Origin: Rhodospirillales bacterium
Lineage (GTDB): Bacteria; Pseudomonadota; Alphaproteobacteria; Micavibrionales; UBA1664
Length of the DNA: 64,000 nt
Direction: 5' to 3'
Assembly: GCA_023898805.1 (NCBI GenBank)
Contig: CP060260.1
Location: 186,001-250,000 of the forward strand
Made by a program: the position numbers and the translations under genes
The notes under the pieces: generated by a model
Told to the model about the DNA's origin: nothing
What the model saw: the letters and a program-made list of their open reading frames with translations, nothing else
Database searches by the model: none
In this document: piece after piece, positions 26,028 through 34,016 of the stretch
Numbering within the stretch: position 1 is the stretch's first letter
Layout of the letters: each line of letters begins with the position of its first letter

Positions 26028-26767
26028 TGCGCCCCCTTCTCGACGTCCTTGGTCGCGTTAAAATCGACCATGGTGCCCAACACCTGAAGATAGGCGACAA
26101 GAGCGTCCATCTCCGAGGTCAACTCAGGCTGACCGTCGAAATCACGCACGTTGACCTTGTCGCCATAACGCGATTGCAGACCGCTGGCATCGTCATGCCC
26201 GCTGCCTTGCGCTTGGGCATAGGCATCGTTCGTGGCGTTTTCGATCTCCGCATCCGTATACGGCACGCCGGTTATGCGCAGCGTTTTCAGGTGCGCCCCG
26301 ATATCGTCCAGCTTTGCCGCACGCTTCATCAGGAAGGCATAGGTCGGCATGATCGATTCCGGAACAACGGCGCGCGGATCTTTCAGGTGCGCGACCTGCC
26401 AGTCGTCGGAATATTTACCGCCGACGCGGGCAAGATCCGGCCCGGTGCGTTTCGAACCCCATTGGAACGGATGGTCGTACATGCTTTCGGCCGCCAGTGA
26501 ATAGTGGCCGTAACGCACGACTTCGTCCCGCAGCGGACGGATCTGCTGCGAATGGCAGTTATAGCACCCTTCGCGGATATAGATGTCGTACCCGGCAAGC
26601 TCCAGCGGCGTATAGGGACGCATCCCATCAACCGGCTCGATCACCGTCTGCATCCGGAACAAAGGAATGATCTCGACGATCCCGCCGACAAGGACGGTTA
26701 CAAGAATCGCACCCAGAAGCAGCAGGGAATTGCGTTCAAGACTTTCGTGTTTATTAAACCAGCTCAT
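26024..26767 (-). CDS. ccoO: cbb3 cytochrome c oxidase subunit II (CcoO)
   Basis: A 247-residue monohaem cytochrome c. One N-terminal membrane span (LLLLGAILVTVLVGGIVEII) is followed by the haem site CYNCHSQQIRPL (about 66) and a conserved HYSLAAESMYDHPFQWGSKR region. It transfers electrons from CcoP to the CcoN binuclear centre. It overlaps ccoN by four bases at its start and ccoQ by four at its end. Confidence 0.95.
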   Translation of the reverse strand: MSWFNKHESLERNSLLLLGAILVTVLVGGIVEIIPLFRMQTVIEPVDGMRPYTPLELAGYDIYIREGCYNCHSQQIRPLRDEVVRYGHYSLAAESMYDHPFQWGSKRTGPDLARVGGKYSDDWQVAHLKDPRAVVPESIMPTYAFLMKRAAKLDDIGAHLKTLRITGVPYTDAEIENATNDAYAQAQGSGHDDASGLQSRYGDKVNVRDFDGQPELTSEMDALVAYLQVLGTMVDFNATKDVEKGAQ

Positions 26768-28209
26768 GCTGCGATCCCTTGGATTTGAAGATTGTTTTCC
26801 TTGCCGCTGACGTCGCCGCGCACGGTACGCCAGAAGTTATAGACCATCACCAGCGCGCCGCTCAGGTACAGGACCCCGCCCAGCAAACGGATGATGTAGA
26901 AGGGTTTCATCGCCATCACGGTTTCGACGAAAGAATATTCGAGGAAGCCCATGGCGTTGTACGACCGCCACATCAGGCCCTGCATGATGCCGGAGACCCA
27001 CATCGCGGTGATGTAGAACACGATGCCGATGCTCGCGACCCACAGGTGGACGCTGACCAGCTTGGTCGAATACAGGCGTTCACGCCCCCACAGCCGCGGC
27101 ACGAGATAATACAGCGCGCCGAAGGTGATGAAGCCGACCCAGCCCAGTGCGCCCGAATGCACGTGCCCGATGGTCCAGTCGGTATAGTGTGAAAGCGAGT
27201 TGACCGTGCGGATGGACATCAGCGGCCCTTCAAAGGTGCTCATGCCGTAAAAGGCCAGCGCGACGATCATGAACTGCAAGACCGGGTCCTCGCGCAGCTT
27301 GTTCCATGCGCCCGACAGGGTCATGATCCCGTTGATCATACCGCCCCAGCTCGGCATCCACAGCATGATCGAGAAGGTCATGCCCAGCGCCTGCGCCCAC
27401 ATCGGCAACGCCGTGTAATGCAGGTGGTGCGGACCGGCCCAGATATAGATGAAGATCAGCGACCAGAAGTGCACGATCGACAGCCGGTAGGAATAAACCG
27501 GACGCCCCGCCTGTTTCGGCACGAAATAATACATCATGCCAAGGAAGCCGGCGGTCAGGAAGAAGCCGACAGCGTTGTGCCCGTACCACCACTGGGTCAT
27601 CGCGCTTTGCACGCCCGCGAACACCGTATAGCTCTTGGTGCCGAGGAGGCTGACCGGAATGCTCAGGTTGTTGCCCAGGTGCAGCACCGCGACCGTGACG
27701 ATGAAGGCCAGATAGAACCAGTTGGCCACGTACAAATGCGGCTCCTTCCGGTGCACGATGGTCATCATGTACTCAAGCAGATAGGCAACCCACACGACCG
27801 TAAGCCACAGATCGGTGTACCATTCCGGTTCGGCGTATTCCTTGCCCTGGGTGATACCCATGACATAGCCGCTGGCCGCCAGAACGATGAATATCTGGTA
27901 GCCCCAGAAAGTGAACTTGGCCAGCGCGTCGTTCCACAGCCGCACGCCACAGGTGCGCTGCACGACGTAATAGCTGGTCCCCAGCAGCGCGTTGCCGCCG
28001 AAGGCGAAGATCACCGCCGAGGTGTGCAACGGGCGCAGCCGCCCGAAATTCAGGTAAGGCTCGAAGTTCAGGTGCGGGAAGGCCAGCTGCGCCGCGATCA
28101 GGACCCCGACCGTAAAGCCGATGACCCCCCAGAAGATCGTCGCGACCGTGAACATTCGCACGATGTCGTAGTTGTAATCAGTAGTGTTGGTTGCTGTGTT
28201 GGATGTCAT
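26764..28209 (-). CDS. ccoN: cbb3 cytochrome c oxidase catalytic subunit I (CcoN)
   Basis: A 481-residue 12-helix haem-copper oxidase subunit that reduces oxygen and pumps protons, with high oxygen affinity. Visible features include RPLHTSAVIFAFGGNALLG (low-spin haem His), QWWYGHNAVGFFLTAGF (CuB His region), IWAGPHHLHYTALPMW (CuB His pair) and TIGHVHSGALGWVG (haem ligands). It follows safE by 13 bases, so all the genes from safE to ccoS probably share one message. Confidence 0.96.
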   Translation of the reverse strand: MTSNTATNTTDYNYDIVRMFTVATIFWGVIGFTVGVLIAAQLAFPHLNFEPYLNFGRLRPLHTSAVIFAFGGNALLGTSYYVVQRTCGVRLWNDALAKFTFWGYQIFIVLAASGYVMGITQGKEYAEPEWYTDLWLTVVWVAYLLEYMMTIVHRKEPHLYVANWFYLAFIVTVAVLHLGNNLSIPVSLLGTKSYTVFAGVQSAMTQWWYGHNAVGFFLTAGFLGMMYYFVPKQAGRPVYSYRLSIVHFWSLIFIYIWAGPHHLHYTALPMWAQALGMTFSIMLWMPSWGGMINGIMTLSGAWNKLREDPVLQFMIVALAFYGMSTFEGPLMSIRTVNSLSHYTDWTIGHVHSGALGWVGFITFGALYYLVPRLWGRERLYSTKLVSVHLWVASIGIVFYITAMWVSGIMQGLMWRSYNAMGFLEYSFVETVMAMKPFYIIRLLGGVLYLSGALVMVYNFWRTVRGDVSGKENNLQIQGIAA

Positions 28210-28222
28210 TTCTGCGTCCTGG

Positions 28223-28930
28223 TTAGAAAATCATCATGCCTGCAAGAATAAAAAGAAGAAGAGAACTCAACGCCATCGCCCCGCGGGTGATCCGGGCCAT
28301 GGCAATAGGAAACCGCACCTGAAGCCCGCGCCCGCCAAGCCCCAGTATCATCAAGGCCGGCATGGTCCCGGCGGCAAAAGCCGCCATGCCCGCGCCCGCC
28401 GCCAACGGCGTCGGCGCGGCGGCAGCGGCCAGAAGCGCGCCCGTCACCATGCCGCACGGCATAAACCCCAAAATCACGCCCAGCATGTAACGCCCCGGCA
28501 CATCCTGCCGCTTCACGAATCGTTGCCCCAGCGCGCTCACCTTCCCAAGCAGGGATTGCAGCGGCACCCGCGCCGACCACGGAAACATCGCGGCCATTTG
28601 CGGAAAGGCGGCAACCAGAAAGAATACGGCGGCGGCAAGCAGCATCGGCACGGTGACCAGAAGCCGCAGCGGCGAATAAATGAAAGCCAGCCCCAGTGTG
28701 GCGTTGAGCGCGACAGCCATCAGCGTATAGGTTGTCAAGCGCCCCAGATGATACGGCAACAGCAGCCCCGACCCGATCTTGCGAATCGACGGCCCATCGT
28801 GCGTCTGCGCCAGCACAAAGGGCGCGCACATCCCGACGCAGTGCGTGAATCCGCCAAACAGACCCGCCAGGAAAAGACTTCCTGCCAGCCCGTATTGCGT
28901 AGTGATCTGCGTGAGACATTGTCCGAACAT
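28223..28930 (-). CDS. SafE/TauE-family (DsbD_2-like) membrane protein
   Basis: A 235-residue protein with about six hydrophobic segments. It carries HCVGMCAPFV in the first span and FMPCGMVTGALL in a central one, the Cys-containing pattern of the cytochrome c biogenesis-type SafE group that often neighbours cbb3 genes. It may shuttle reducing power across the membrane to the System II thioredoxin, or take part in copper handling. It is the first gene of the cco operon, about 55 bases downstream of an FNR/FixK-type box. The exact role is inferred from context. Confidence 0.75.
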   Translation of the reverse strand: MFGQCLTQITTQYGLAGSLFLAGLFGGFTHCVGMCAPFVLAQTHDGPSIRKIGSGLLLPYHLGRLTTYTLMAVALNATLGLAFIYSPLRLLVTVPMLLAAAVFFLVAAFPQMAAMFPWSARVPLQSLLGKVSALGQRFVKRQDVPGRYMLGVILGFMPCGMVTGALLAAAAAPTPLAAGAGMAAFAAGTMPALMILGLGGRGLQVRFPIAMARITRGAMALSSLLLFILAGMMIF

Positions 28931-28984
28931 GAAAAGGTCAAAATTTTAACGTACTCATTTTGGCGATATAAGGCATACAGGGAA

Positions 28985-28998
28985 TTGACGAAAATCAA
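28985..28998. promoter_or_regulatory. FNR/FixK-type (anaerobox) binding site
   Basis: TTGAC-GAAA-ATCAA matches the TTGAT-N4-ATCAA consensus at 9 of 10 positions. It is centred about 61 bases upstream of the safE ATG, the head of the cbb3 operon, which FixK/FNR proteins commonly activate at low oxygen. On the plus strand it also supplies a TTGACG that pairs with TTAACA (29008-29013) at 17 bases, so a plus-strand promoter would overlap the site. Confidence 0.65.
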
Positions 28999-29012
28999 AT
29001 ACCTGACTTAAC

Positions 29013-29026
29013 AAACAAATTTGTTT
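29013..29026. repeat. 14-bp perfect palindrome in the safE/resB divergent region
   Basis: AAACAAATTTGTTT, a perfect palindrome in the 210-base region between safE and resB. It is not followed by a terminator-like tract, so an operator is more likely than a terminator. No regulator is identified. Confidence 0.5.
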
Positions 29027-29140
29027 TCTACAGGAATTATCCCCCCGCGCATCTTGCATCGCACGACGCCATGGTATAGTGCCCATCCCGCAAGGTCCAT
29101 CCCTAAACAACCGCGCATATATAACTGAGTAACGCACCCG

Positions 29141-30241
29141 ATGTCGCTGGCCCGTCTGAAAACCCTGCTCGCCTCGCCACGCCTCCTGCATGTGGTCATG
29201 CCGGTGCTGATGGCCTATCTGATCGCGGGCACGGTGGCCCAGAAATATATCGGGCTTTACGACGCGACCCGGATTTTCTTTTCCTCGCCCCTGGTCTGGC
29301 TTGGTCCGTTACCGCTGCCCGGATTGCCCATATTGTTGGCAATCATCTTCTTAAACCTTACATTCAATCTTTTGTTTAAAAGCCCGTGGTCGTTGGAAAA
29401 ATCAGGTGTCATCACCATCCATATCGGGGTCATGCTTTTACTGGTCGGCGGGCTGATGACCGCCCTGTTCAGTGTCGAAGGCTACGTCACCCTGCCCCCC
29501 GGCCAGATCCGCGCCACGATGACCGATTACCACGAACGCGACCTGCTGGTCACCGATGACCAGGGGCAGGTTTTATACGCCTTCGCGCATGACGACCTTA
29601 AGGGCGGCGAATCGCTGAATTTGTCCAACCTGCCCTTCAGCCTGAAAATCCTTGATGCCTGCCGCAACTGCGCGGTCGAAAAACGCACCGGCGACAGCGC
29701 GGGGTTCGAGGGCATGGCGGCCGCGATGCGGCTGGTCCCCGACCGCCCCCGCGCCTCGGACGAAGAAAACATCGCCGGCACGACCGTATACGTCGAACCG
29801 GCGGGGCAGAAATACATTTTAATCGAAGACCTGCCGAAAACACCGGAATTCAGGGCATCTGACGGAAAAACCTATCGCCTTGCCCTGCGCCGCCGCGAAA
29901 ACCCGCTGCCTTTTTCCGTCACCCTGCTCGACTTTGAACGCGACCTGCATCCCGGCACCCAGCTTGCCCGCGCCTACCGCTCGCGCGTGCGCATTACGGA
30001 CGGCAAGGCGCAATGGGAAAGCGACATCAGCATGAACCAGCCGCTGCGCTATCGCGGCTATACGCTTTACCAATCCTCATACCTTGAAACGCCGAACGGC
30101 GATGTTTCGGTGCTGGCTGTTGTCCGCAATGCGGGCCGCGCCTTCCCATACCTTTCCGGCATCACGGTCTGTGTCGGGCTGGTGTTGCATTTGATCATGC
30201 GCGCGCGCAAAAACAAAAAAACCGGGGCGGCGAATGCGTAA
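29141..30241 (+). CDS. resB: ResB-like (Ccs1) cytochrome c biogenesis protein
   Basis: A 366-residue membrane protein of System II cytochrome c maturation, forming with CcsA the haem transporter and lyase. It has membrane spans near the N-terminus (VVMPVLMAYLIAGTVAQKYIG, and a second with LPILLAIIFLNLTFNLLF), GVITIHIGVMLLLVGGLMT, and a final span near 335-355. The periplasmic part carries FSVTLLDFERDLHPGTQLAR and SDISMNQPLRYRGYTLYQSSY, a hallmark of ResB. A TATAGT at 29075-29080 may be a -10. It overlaps ccsA by eight bases. Confidence 0.9.
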   Translation: MSLARLKTLLASPRLLHVVMPVLMAYLIAGTVAQKYIGLYDATRIFFSSPLVWLGPLPLPGLPILLAIIFLNLTFNLLFKSPWSLEKSGVITIHIGVMLLLVGGLMTALFSVEGYVTLPPGQIRATMTDYHERDLLVTDDQGQVLYAFAHDDLKGGESLNLSNLPFSLKILDACRNCAVEKRTGDSAGFEGMAAAMRLVPDRPRASDEENIAGTTVYVEPAGQKYILIEDLPKTPEFRASDGKTYRLALRRRENPLPFSVTLLDFERDLHPGTQLARAYRSRVRITDGKAQWESDISMNQPLRYRGYTLYQSSYLETPNGDVSVLAVVRNAGRAFPYLSGITVCVGLVLHLIMRARKNKKTGAANA

Positions 30242-32165
30242 AATCCTCCTCACGCTCGCCATGCTGCTGACCGCCGTTCTACCCGCGCTCGCGTCGGCGG
30301 ACACGCCCGCGCCTGCACTCGCGTCGGCGGACACGCCCGCGCCTGCACTCGCGTCGGCGGACACGCCCGTGCCCACGCTTGACCTGACCGCCTTCGGCAA
30401 AATCCCGGTGATGCACGACGGACGCATCAAACCGATGGATGCCTTTGCCGATTACTGGCGCGCCTATTTCGCCGGCACGCGCGACGGGGCCCTGCCATGG
30501 CTGGTGGATACGCTTTTCAATCCCGCGCGCGCATCCGCCCGTCCGGCGATCAAGGTCGCGAACCCCGACCTGCTTGCCCTGCTCGGCCTCGAACGCCGCG
30601 CCAGCCATCTTTACACCTATGCCGAACTCGCCGCCGCGATGGACGCGCACCGCGCCGTTTATCAGGCGGCGCAAAATATCGTCCCCGAACGCCGCACCCC
30701 CGCCCAGACGGAACTGCTGGCGCTGGGCGGCAAAGTTGCCGATCTCGCCGATCTGTTGGCCAGCCTGACGCTGTTCATGCCGATCTCGGTCGCGATGCCG
30801 GATTCCGTGACCCTGAAAGGGCCGGTCACCTATCTCGACGCCCTGCCCTTCCGCGAACCCGTGGAAAAGCAGGTCAAGGTGACGCTGCGCAAAAAGGGCG
30901 AGGACGTCAAACGCTACACCGACGCCGAACAGAAAAACGCGTGGTTTATTTTCACCCTCGACCGCATCCGCCGCGATGCGGGCGGCAGCACGGCCCTGCG
31001 CGTCATTCCGGTCGCGAACGATGCCTGGCGCACGCCGTGGGCGCTGTTGATCGACGGCAAAGGCGGGCCGCAGACGGTTACGCTTTTCGCCGACTGGCGC
31101 GCGCTGGTCCGGGCCTACGGCACGGGCGGCACGAAGGCATGGGACAGCACGATCAAGGATATCCGCACGCAAATGCGCCACCTTGACCCCGCGCGCATCG
31201 ACCGCGCGACCCTTGCGCTTGAAAACGCCTATGTCACCTTCAACCCGTTTTTCATGGTCGCGGCACTTTACGCGCTCACCCTCGCGCTGATTGGATTCGC
31301 CGCGCTGTGGGAACGTCCATGGATCGCACGCGCCGCGCCGCTGGCGTTCCTTGCGGCTCTGGGGCTGCATGGGTTGGGCCTGTTGATGCGAATGCTGATC
31401 CTCGGCCGCCCGCCGGTCAGCACTCTGTACGAATCGGTGCTTTTCGTGGGGTTCGTCACCGGCGCCTATACGTTGTTCCAGTTTTGGCGCACGCGCCGCA
31501 TGGGCTGGCTCGCGCTCGGCGCGGGGCTGGGCCTGTTCCTGCAACTCGTCGGCTTCGCGCACGATCAGGATGGCGACAACATGGTTTCCCTGACCGCCGT
31601 GCTCAACACCCATTTCTGGCTGGCGACCCATGTCCTGTGCATCACCGGCGGTTATGCGTTCTGCCTGCTGACCGCGATGCAGGCGCATGTCTCGCTGGCC
31701 GCAGAAGCGCTCCCCCGCCTGATAAAACTGCGCGAAGGCGCGTTCCGCACCCTGCACACCACCGCGCTGGTGGCGCTGGCCTTTTCCGCGGTCGGCACCG
31801 TGCTTGGCGGCATCTGGGCCGACCAGTCATGGGGCCGGTTCTGGGGCTGGGACCCAAAGGAAAACGGCGCGTTGCTGATCGTATTATGGCTGACATGGGT
31901 GCTGCACGGACGCATCGGCGCCACCATGGGAACACGGGCCTTTACCGCCGGTCTTGCCGCGCTGGGAATCGTGGTTGCATTGTCATGGTTTGGCGTTAAC
32001 CTGTTGAACGTTGGCCTGCATTCATACGGGTTCACGGACTCCGCCGCGCGCACGCTGGTCGAGTTCATTGCGGGTGACACGGCGCTGATCGCCGCCCTGT
32101 GGTGGCGCGCCGCGAAAAAGGAAAAAGAAAAGGAAAGCGAGTCTGCATCATGCGTTTCAAACTGA
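30234..32165 (+). CDS. ccsA: CcsA/ResC cytochrome c biogenesis protein with N-terminal periplasmic extension
   Basis: A 643-residue membrane protein, System II haem handler. The C-terminal half has about eight spans and the haem-binding WWD motif SWGRFWGWDPKENGALL (about 534), with flanking His residues in ATHVLCITGGYAFC and LLNVGLHSYGF. The N-terminal 330 residues are a periplasmic region with a signal peptide (RKILLTLAMLLTAVLPALA), typical of the long ResC forms found with ResB in proteobacteria. Three tandem 30-bp repeats directly follow the signal peptide. The tlpA-like gene starts inside its 3' end. Confidence 0.92.
   Translation: MRKILLTLAMLLTAVLPALASADTPAPALASADTPAPALASADTPVPTLDLTAFGKIPVMHDGRIKPMDAFADYWRAYFAGTRDGALPWLVDTLFNPARASARPAIKVANPDLLALLGLERRASHLYTYAELAAAMDAHRAVYQAAQNIVPERRTPAQTELLALGGKVADLADLLASLTLFMPISVAMPDSVTLKGPVTYLDALPFREPVEKQVKVTLRKKGEDVKRYTDAEQKNAWFIFTLDRIRRDAGGSTALRVIPVANDAWRTPWALLIDGKGGPQTVTLFADWRALVRAYGTGGTKAWDSTIKDIRTQMRHLDPARIDRATLALENAYVTFNPFFMVAALYALTLALIGFAALWERPWIARAAPLAFLAALGLHGLGLLMRMLILGRPPVSTLYESVLFVGFVTGAYTLFQFWRTRRMGWLALGAGLGLFLQLVGFAHDQDGDNMVSLTAVLNTHFWLATHVLCITGGYAFCLLTAMQAHVSLAAEALPRLIKLREGAFRTLHTTALVALAFSAVGTVLGGIWADQSWGRFWGWDPKENGALLIVLWLTWVLHGRIGATMGTRAFTAGLAALGIVVALSWFGVNLLNVGLHSYGFTDSAARTLVEFIAGDTALIAALWWRAAKKEKEKESESASCVSN
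30291..30380 (+). repeat. Three tandem 30-bp repeats in the ccsA N-terminus
   Basis: Units at 30291-30320, 30321-30350 and 30351-30380. The first two are identical; the third differs in a few bases near its end. The unit encodes the ten residues ASADTPAPAL, just after the signal peptide. Length change by whole units keeps frame. Confidence 0.9.
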
Positions 32166-33133
32166 TCCTGATCGCCCTGGTCGTCACCGCCGCAATCGCC
32201 TTTTCGGTCTATGACCGCACACGCAAACCTGTTGTCGTCACACAGGCCGACACCACGCAAAGCACCGCCGCTGAAGGCGCTTCCCCAAAAACGGAACCAA
32301 CGGAAACGGGAACAACGGAAGCCGCCGCGCCCGAGGCTGCACCAGTCAAGGACGACAAGACCCACCATGAAACCGACATCGACGCCACGACCAAACTGGT
32401 CGACGTGCCCGGCTTTTCCGTCGGCGACCTGACGGGGCGCCCTCGCGCGCTGGCCGATTACCGAGGCAAGACCATCATCCTGAATTTCTGGGCCAGCTGG
32501 TGTGCGCCCTGCCGCACCGAATTCCCCGACCTGCTCGAACTCGCGGCGCGGCACCCGGATGATCTGGTGCTGTTTGCGGTATCGACCGACACCGACAAGA
32601 CCGCGGTCGACAAATTCCTCGACGGCCTGAAAGGCCAGGCCAAAGACGATGTAAAACTGCCCAACGTGGTCATCGCGCTGGACCCGCAACAGGCCATTTC
32701 CAAGGATTTGTTCCAGACCGTGTCCTTCCCCGAAACCTATATCGTCGACCCCGATTTCAAAATCCGCCGCAAGATCGTAGGCCCCGCCGACTGGACCGGC
32801 GACGACGTGTCGGCGATCCTGAATAAAATCGCGAAACCCGCGCCCGCCGCGCCACAACCCACGGCTTCGGACAAAACGCCGATTGCCAAACCCGCCCCCA
32901 TTGCCAAACCCGCCCCCGCCGAGCCCGCGCCCGTAAAAGCCTCTGTAAAAACACAGGCACCCAAAACGGAAGCGGGAACGCAGGAAGCGCCAGCAAAAGC
33001 CGAAACTACAAAAGCTGAACCCGCCAAAACCGAGTCCAAAAAACCCGAAGCGGTGGAAAAGGTAATCGAAAAGGCGAAGGACGCGGCCACTAAAGCCGGC
33101 ACATCCGCCACCGAAAAAATTACAACGCCCTAA
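32150..33133 (+). CDS. TlpA/ResA-like thiol-disulfide protein with long C-terminal tail
   Basis: A 327-residue membrane-anchored thioredoxin-fold protein. It has an N-terminal span (LILIALVVTAAIAFSVY), an acidic Thr/Ala linker, and a thioredoxin domain (about 90-230) with active site WASWCAPCRTEFP (about 114-126). The cis-Pro is in VSFPETYIVD. The last 95 residues are a Pro/Ala/Lys/Glu-rich repetitive tail. In this operon it is the likely reductant of apocytochrome CxxCH thiols (ResA/CcsX role). The start at 32150 overlaps the ccsA end by 16 bases. The tail is unusual for the family. Confidence 0.88.
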   Translation: MRFKLILIALVVTAAIAFSVYDRTRKPVVVTQADTTQSTAAEGASPKTEPTETGTTEAAAPEAAPVKDDKTHHETDIDATTKLVDVPGFSVGDLTGRPRALADYRGKTIILNFWASWCAPCRTEFPDLLELAARHPDDLVLFAVSTDTDKTAVDKFLDGLKGQAKDDVKLPNVVIALDPQQAISKDLFQTVSFPETYIVDPDFKIRRKIVGPADWTGDDVSAILNKIAKPAPAAPQPTASDKTPIAKPAPIAKPAPAEPAPVKASVKTQAPKTEAGTQEAPAKAETTKAEPAKTESKKPEAVEKVIEKAKDAATKAGTSATEKITTP

Positions 33134-33142
33134 GGCATCCCG

Positions 33143-33961
33143 ATGCGCACGCTTGTCTTTCTGCTTTGTCTGTTCTTCAGCATTCCAGCCTTTGCAAAAG
33201 ACGATGCGATTTATGACCGCATCATGAAAAGCGGCACCATTCACTGCGGCTATTCGCTGTGGAACCCGCTGACCTTTGTCGAGCCGAACACTGGCGAGAT
33301 CAAGGGCATCTTCCACGACCTGATGGAGGAAGCGGGCAAACGTCTGGACCTGAAAATCGAATGGACTGAGGAACTCGGCTGGGGCACCGTGGTCGAAAGT
33401 CTGCAAACTGGCCGGGTCGATATGGCCTGCGCGGGCTATTGGCTTAACCCTACACGCATCAAGCTGGTATCGACCAACGCACCGCAACTATATACCCCGC
33501 TGGTCGTCTGGGTGCGTGCCGATGAAAAACGCCCCTTTAAAACTCTGACCGATCTCAACGACCCGGCTTTGATCACGCCCGAAGTCGACGGTGGCGCCAC
33601 CAATCACGTTGTCGACAATATGTTTCCCAAAACCCGACGGCTGAACATGCCCGAAAGCGCGACGCACGGTGATCTGGTCGAAAGCGTGCTCAGCGGCAAG
33701 GTCGATTTCATGGTCGATGACATCACCTCCTTCATGGCCTACGACAAGATGAACCCGGGCAAATTGCGGGTGCTGTTCCCTGATCAGGCGGTCTCGATCC
33801 TGCCTGCCACCATGCTGCTGCCGCCGGACGAACCGCGCCTGAAGGAAATGATCGACGGTGCGTTCACGTTGCTGGAGCTTGATGGCACGCTGGACCGTAT
33901 CCTCGAACGCTACGGGGTCGAGCATCTGTTCCTGCGCAACCCCCGGCCCGCCGCGCGGTAA
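33143..33961 (+). CDS. Family 3 solute-binding protein (amino-acid type)
   Basis: A 272-residue periplasmic binding protein with signal peptide (RTLVFLLCLFFSIPAFA). It shows the SBP_bac_3 pattern: IMKSGTIHCGYSLWNPLTF, the GEIKGIFHDLMEEAGKRL block, WGTVVESLQTGRVDMACAGYW and VDFMVDDITSFM. No permease or ATPase is adjacent, so it may serve a distant transporter or act as a receptor partner. It starts nine bases after the tlpA-like gene and probably reads from the same message. Confidence 0.85.
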   Translation: MRTLVFLLCLFFSIPAFAKDDAIYDRIMKSGTIHCGYSLWNPLTFVEPNTGEIKGIFHDLMEEAGKRLDLKIEWTEELGWGTVVESLQTGRVDMACAGYWLNPTRIKLVSTNAPQLYTPLVVWVRADEKRPFKTLTDLNDPALITPEVDGGATNHVVDNMFPKTRRLNMPESATHGDLVESVLSGKVDFMVDDITSFMAYDKMNPGKLRVLFPDQAVSILPATMLLPPDEPRLKEMIDGAFTLLELDGTLDRILERYGVEHLFLRNPRPAAR

Positions 33962-33978
33962 CATATCCTGAATTTTTG

Positions 33979-34007
33979 TTTACATAAATAAAACAGCTTT
34001 GTAAGCT
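33979..34007 (+). promoter_or_regulatory. Promoter of the gene at 34017
   Basis: TTTACA (33979-33984), 17 AT-rich bases, TAAGCT (34002-34007). The start should be about 34014 and the ATG is at 34017, so the message would be leaderless. The sequence from the -10 onward matches the promoter at 2606 (GCTGCCCGCGTTAT). Confidence 0.6.
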
Positions 34008-34016
34008 GCCCGCGTT

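Noticed and set aside
30279..31757. A 492-codon minus-strand frame opposite ccsA
   Set aside because: ccsA is supported by its WWD motif. The minus frame contains the reverse of the 30-bp repeats as Arg/Gly repeats and no domain.
31652..33487. A 611-codon minus-strand frame across ccsA, tlpA and the binding protein
   Set aside because: It is antisense to three well-supported genes. Its Gly/Phe-rich stretch is the complement of the Lys/Pro/Ala tail of the TlpA-like protein.
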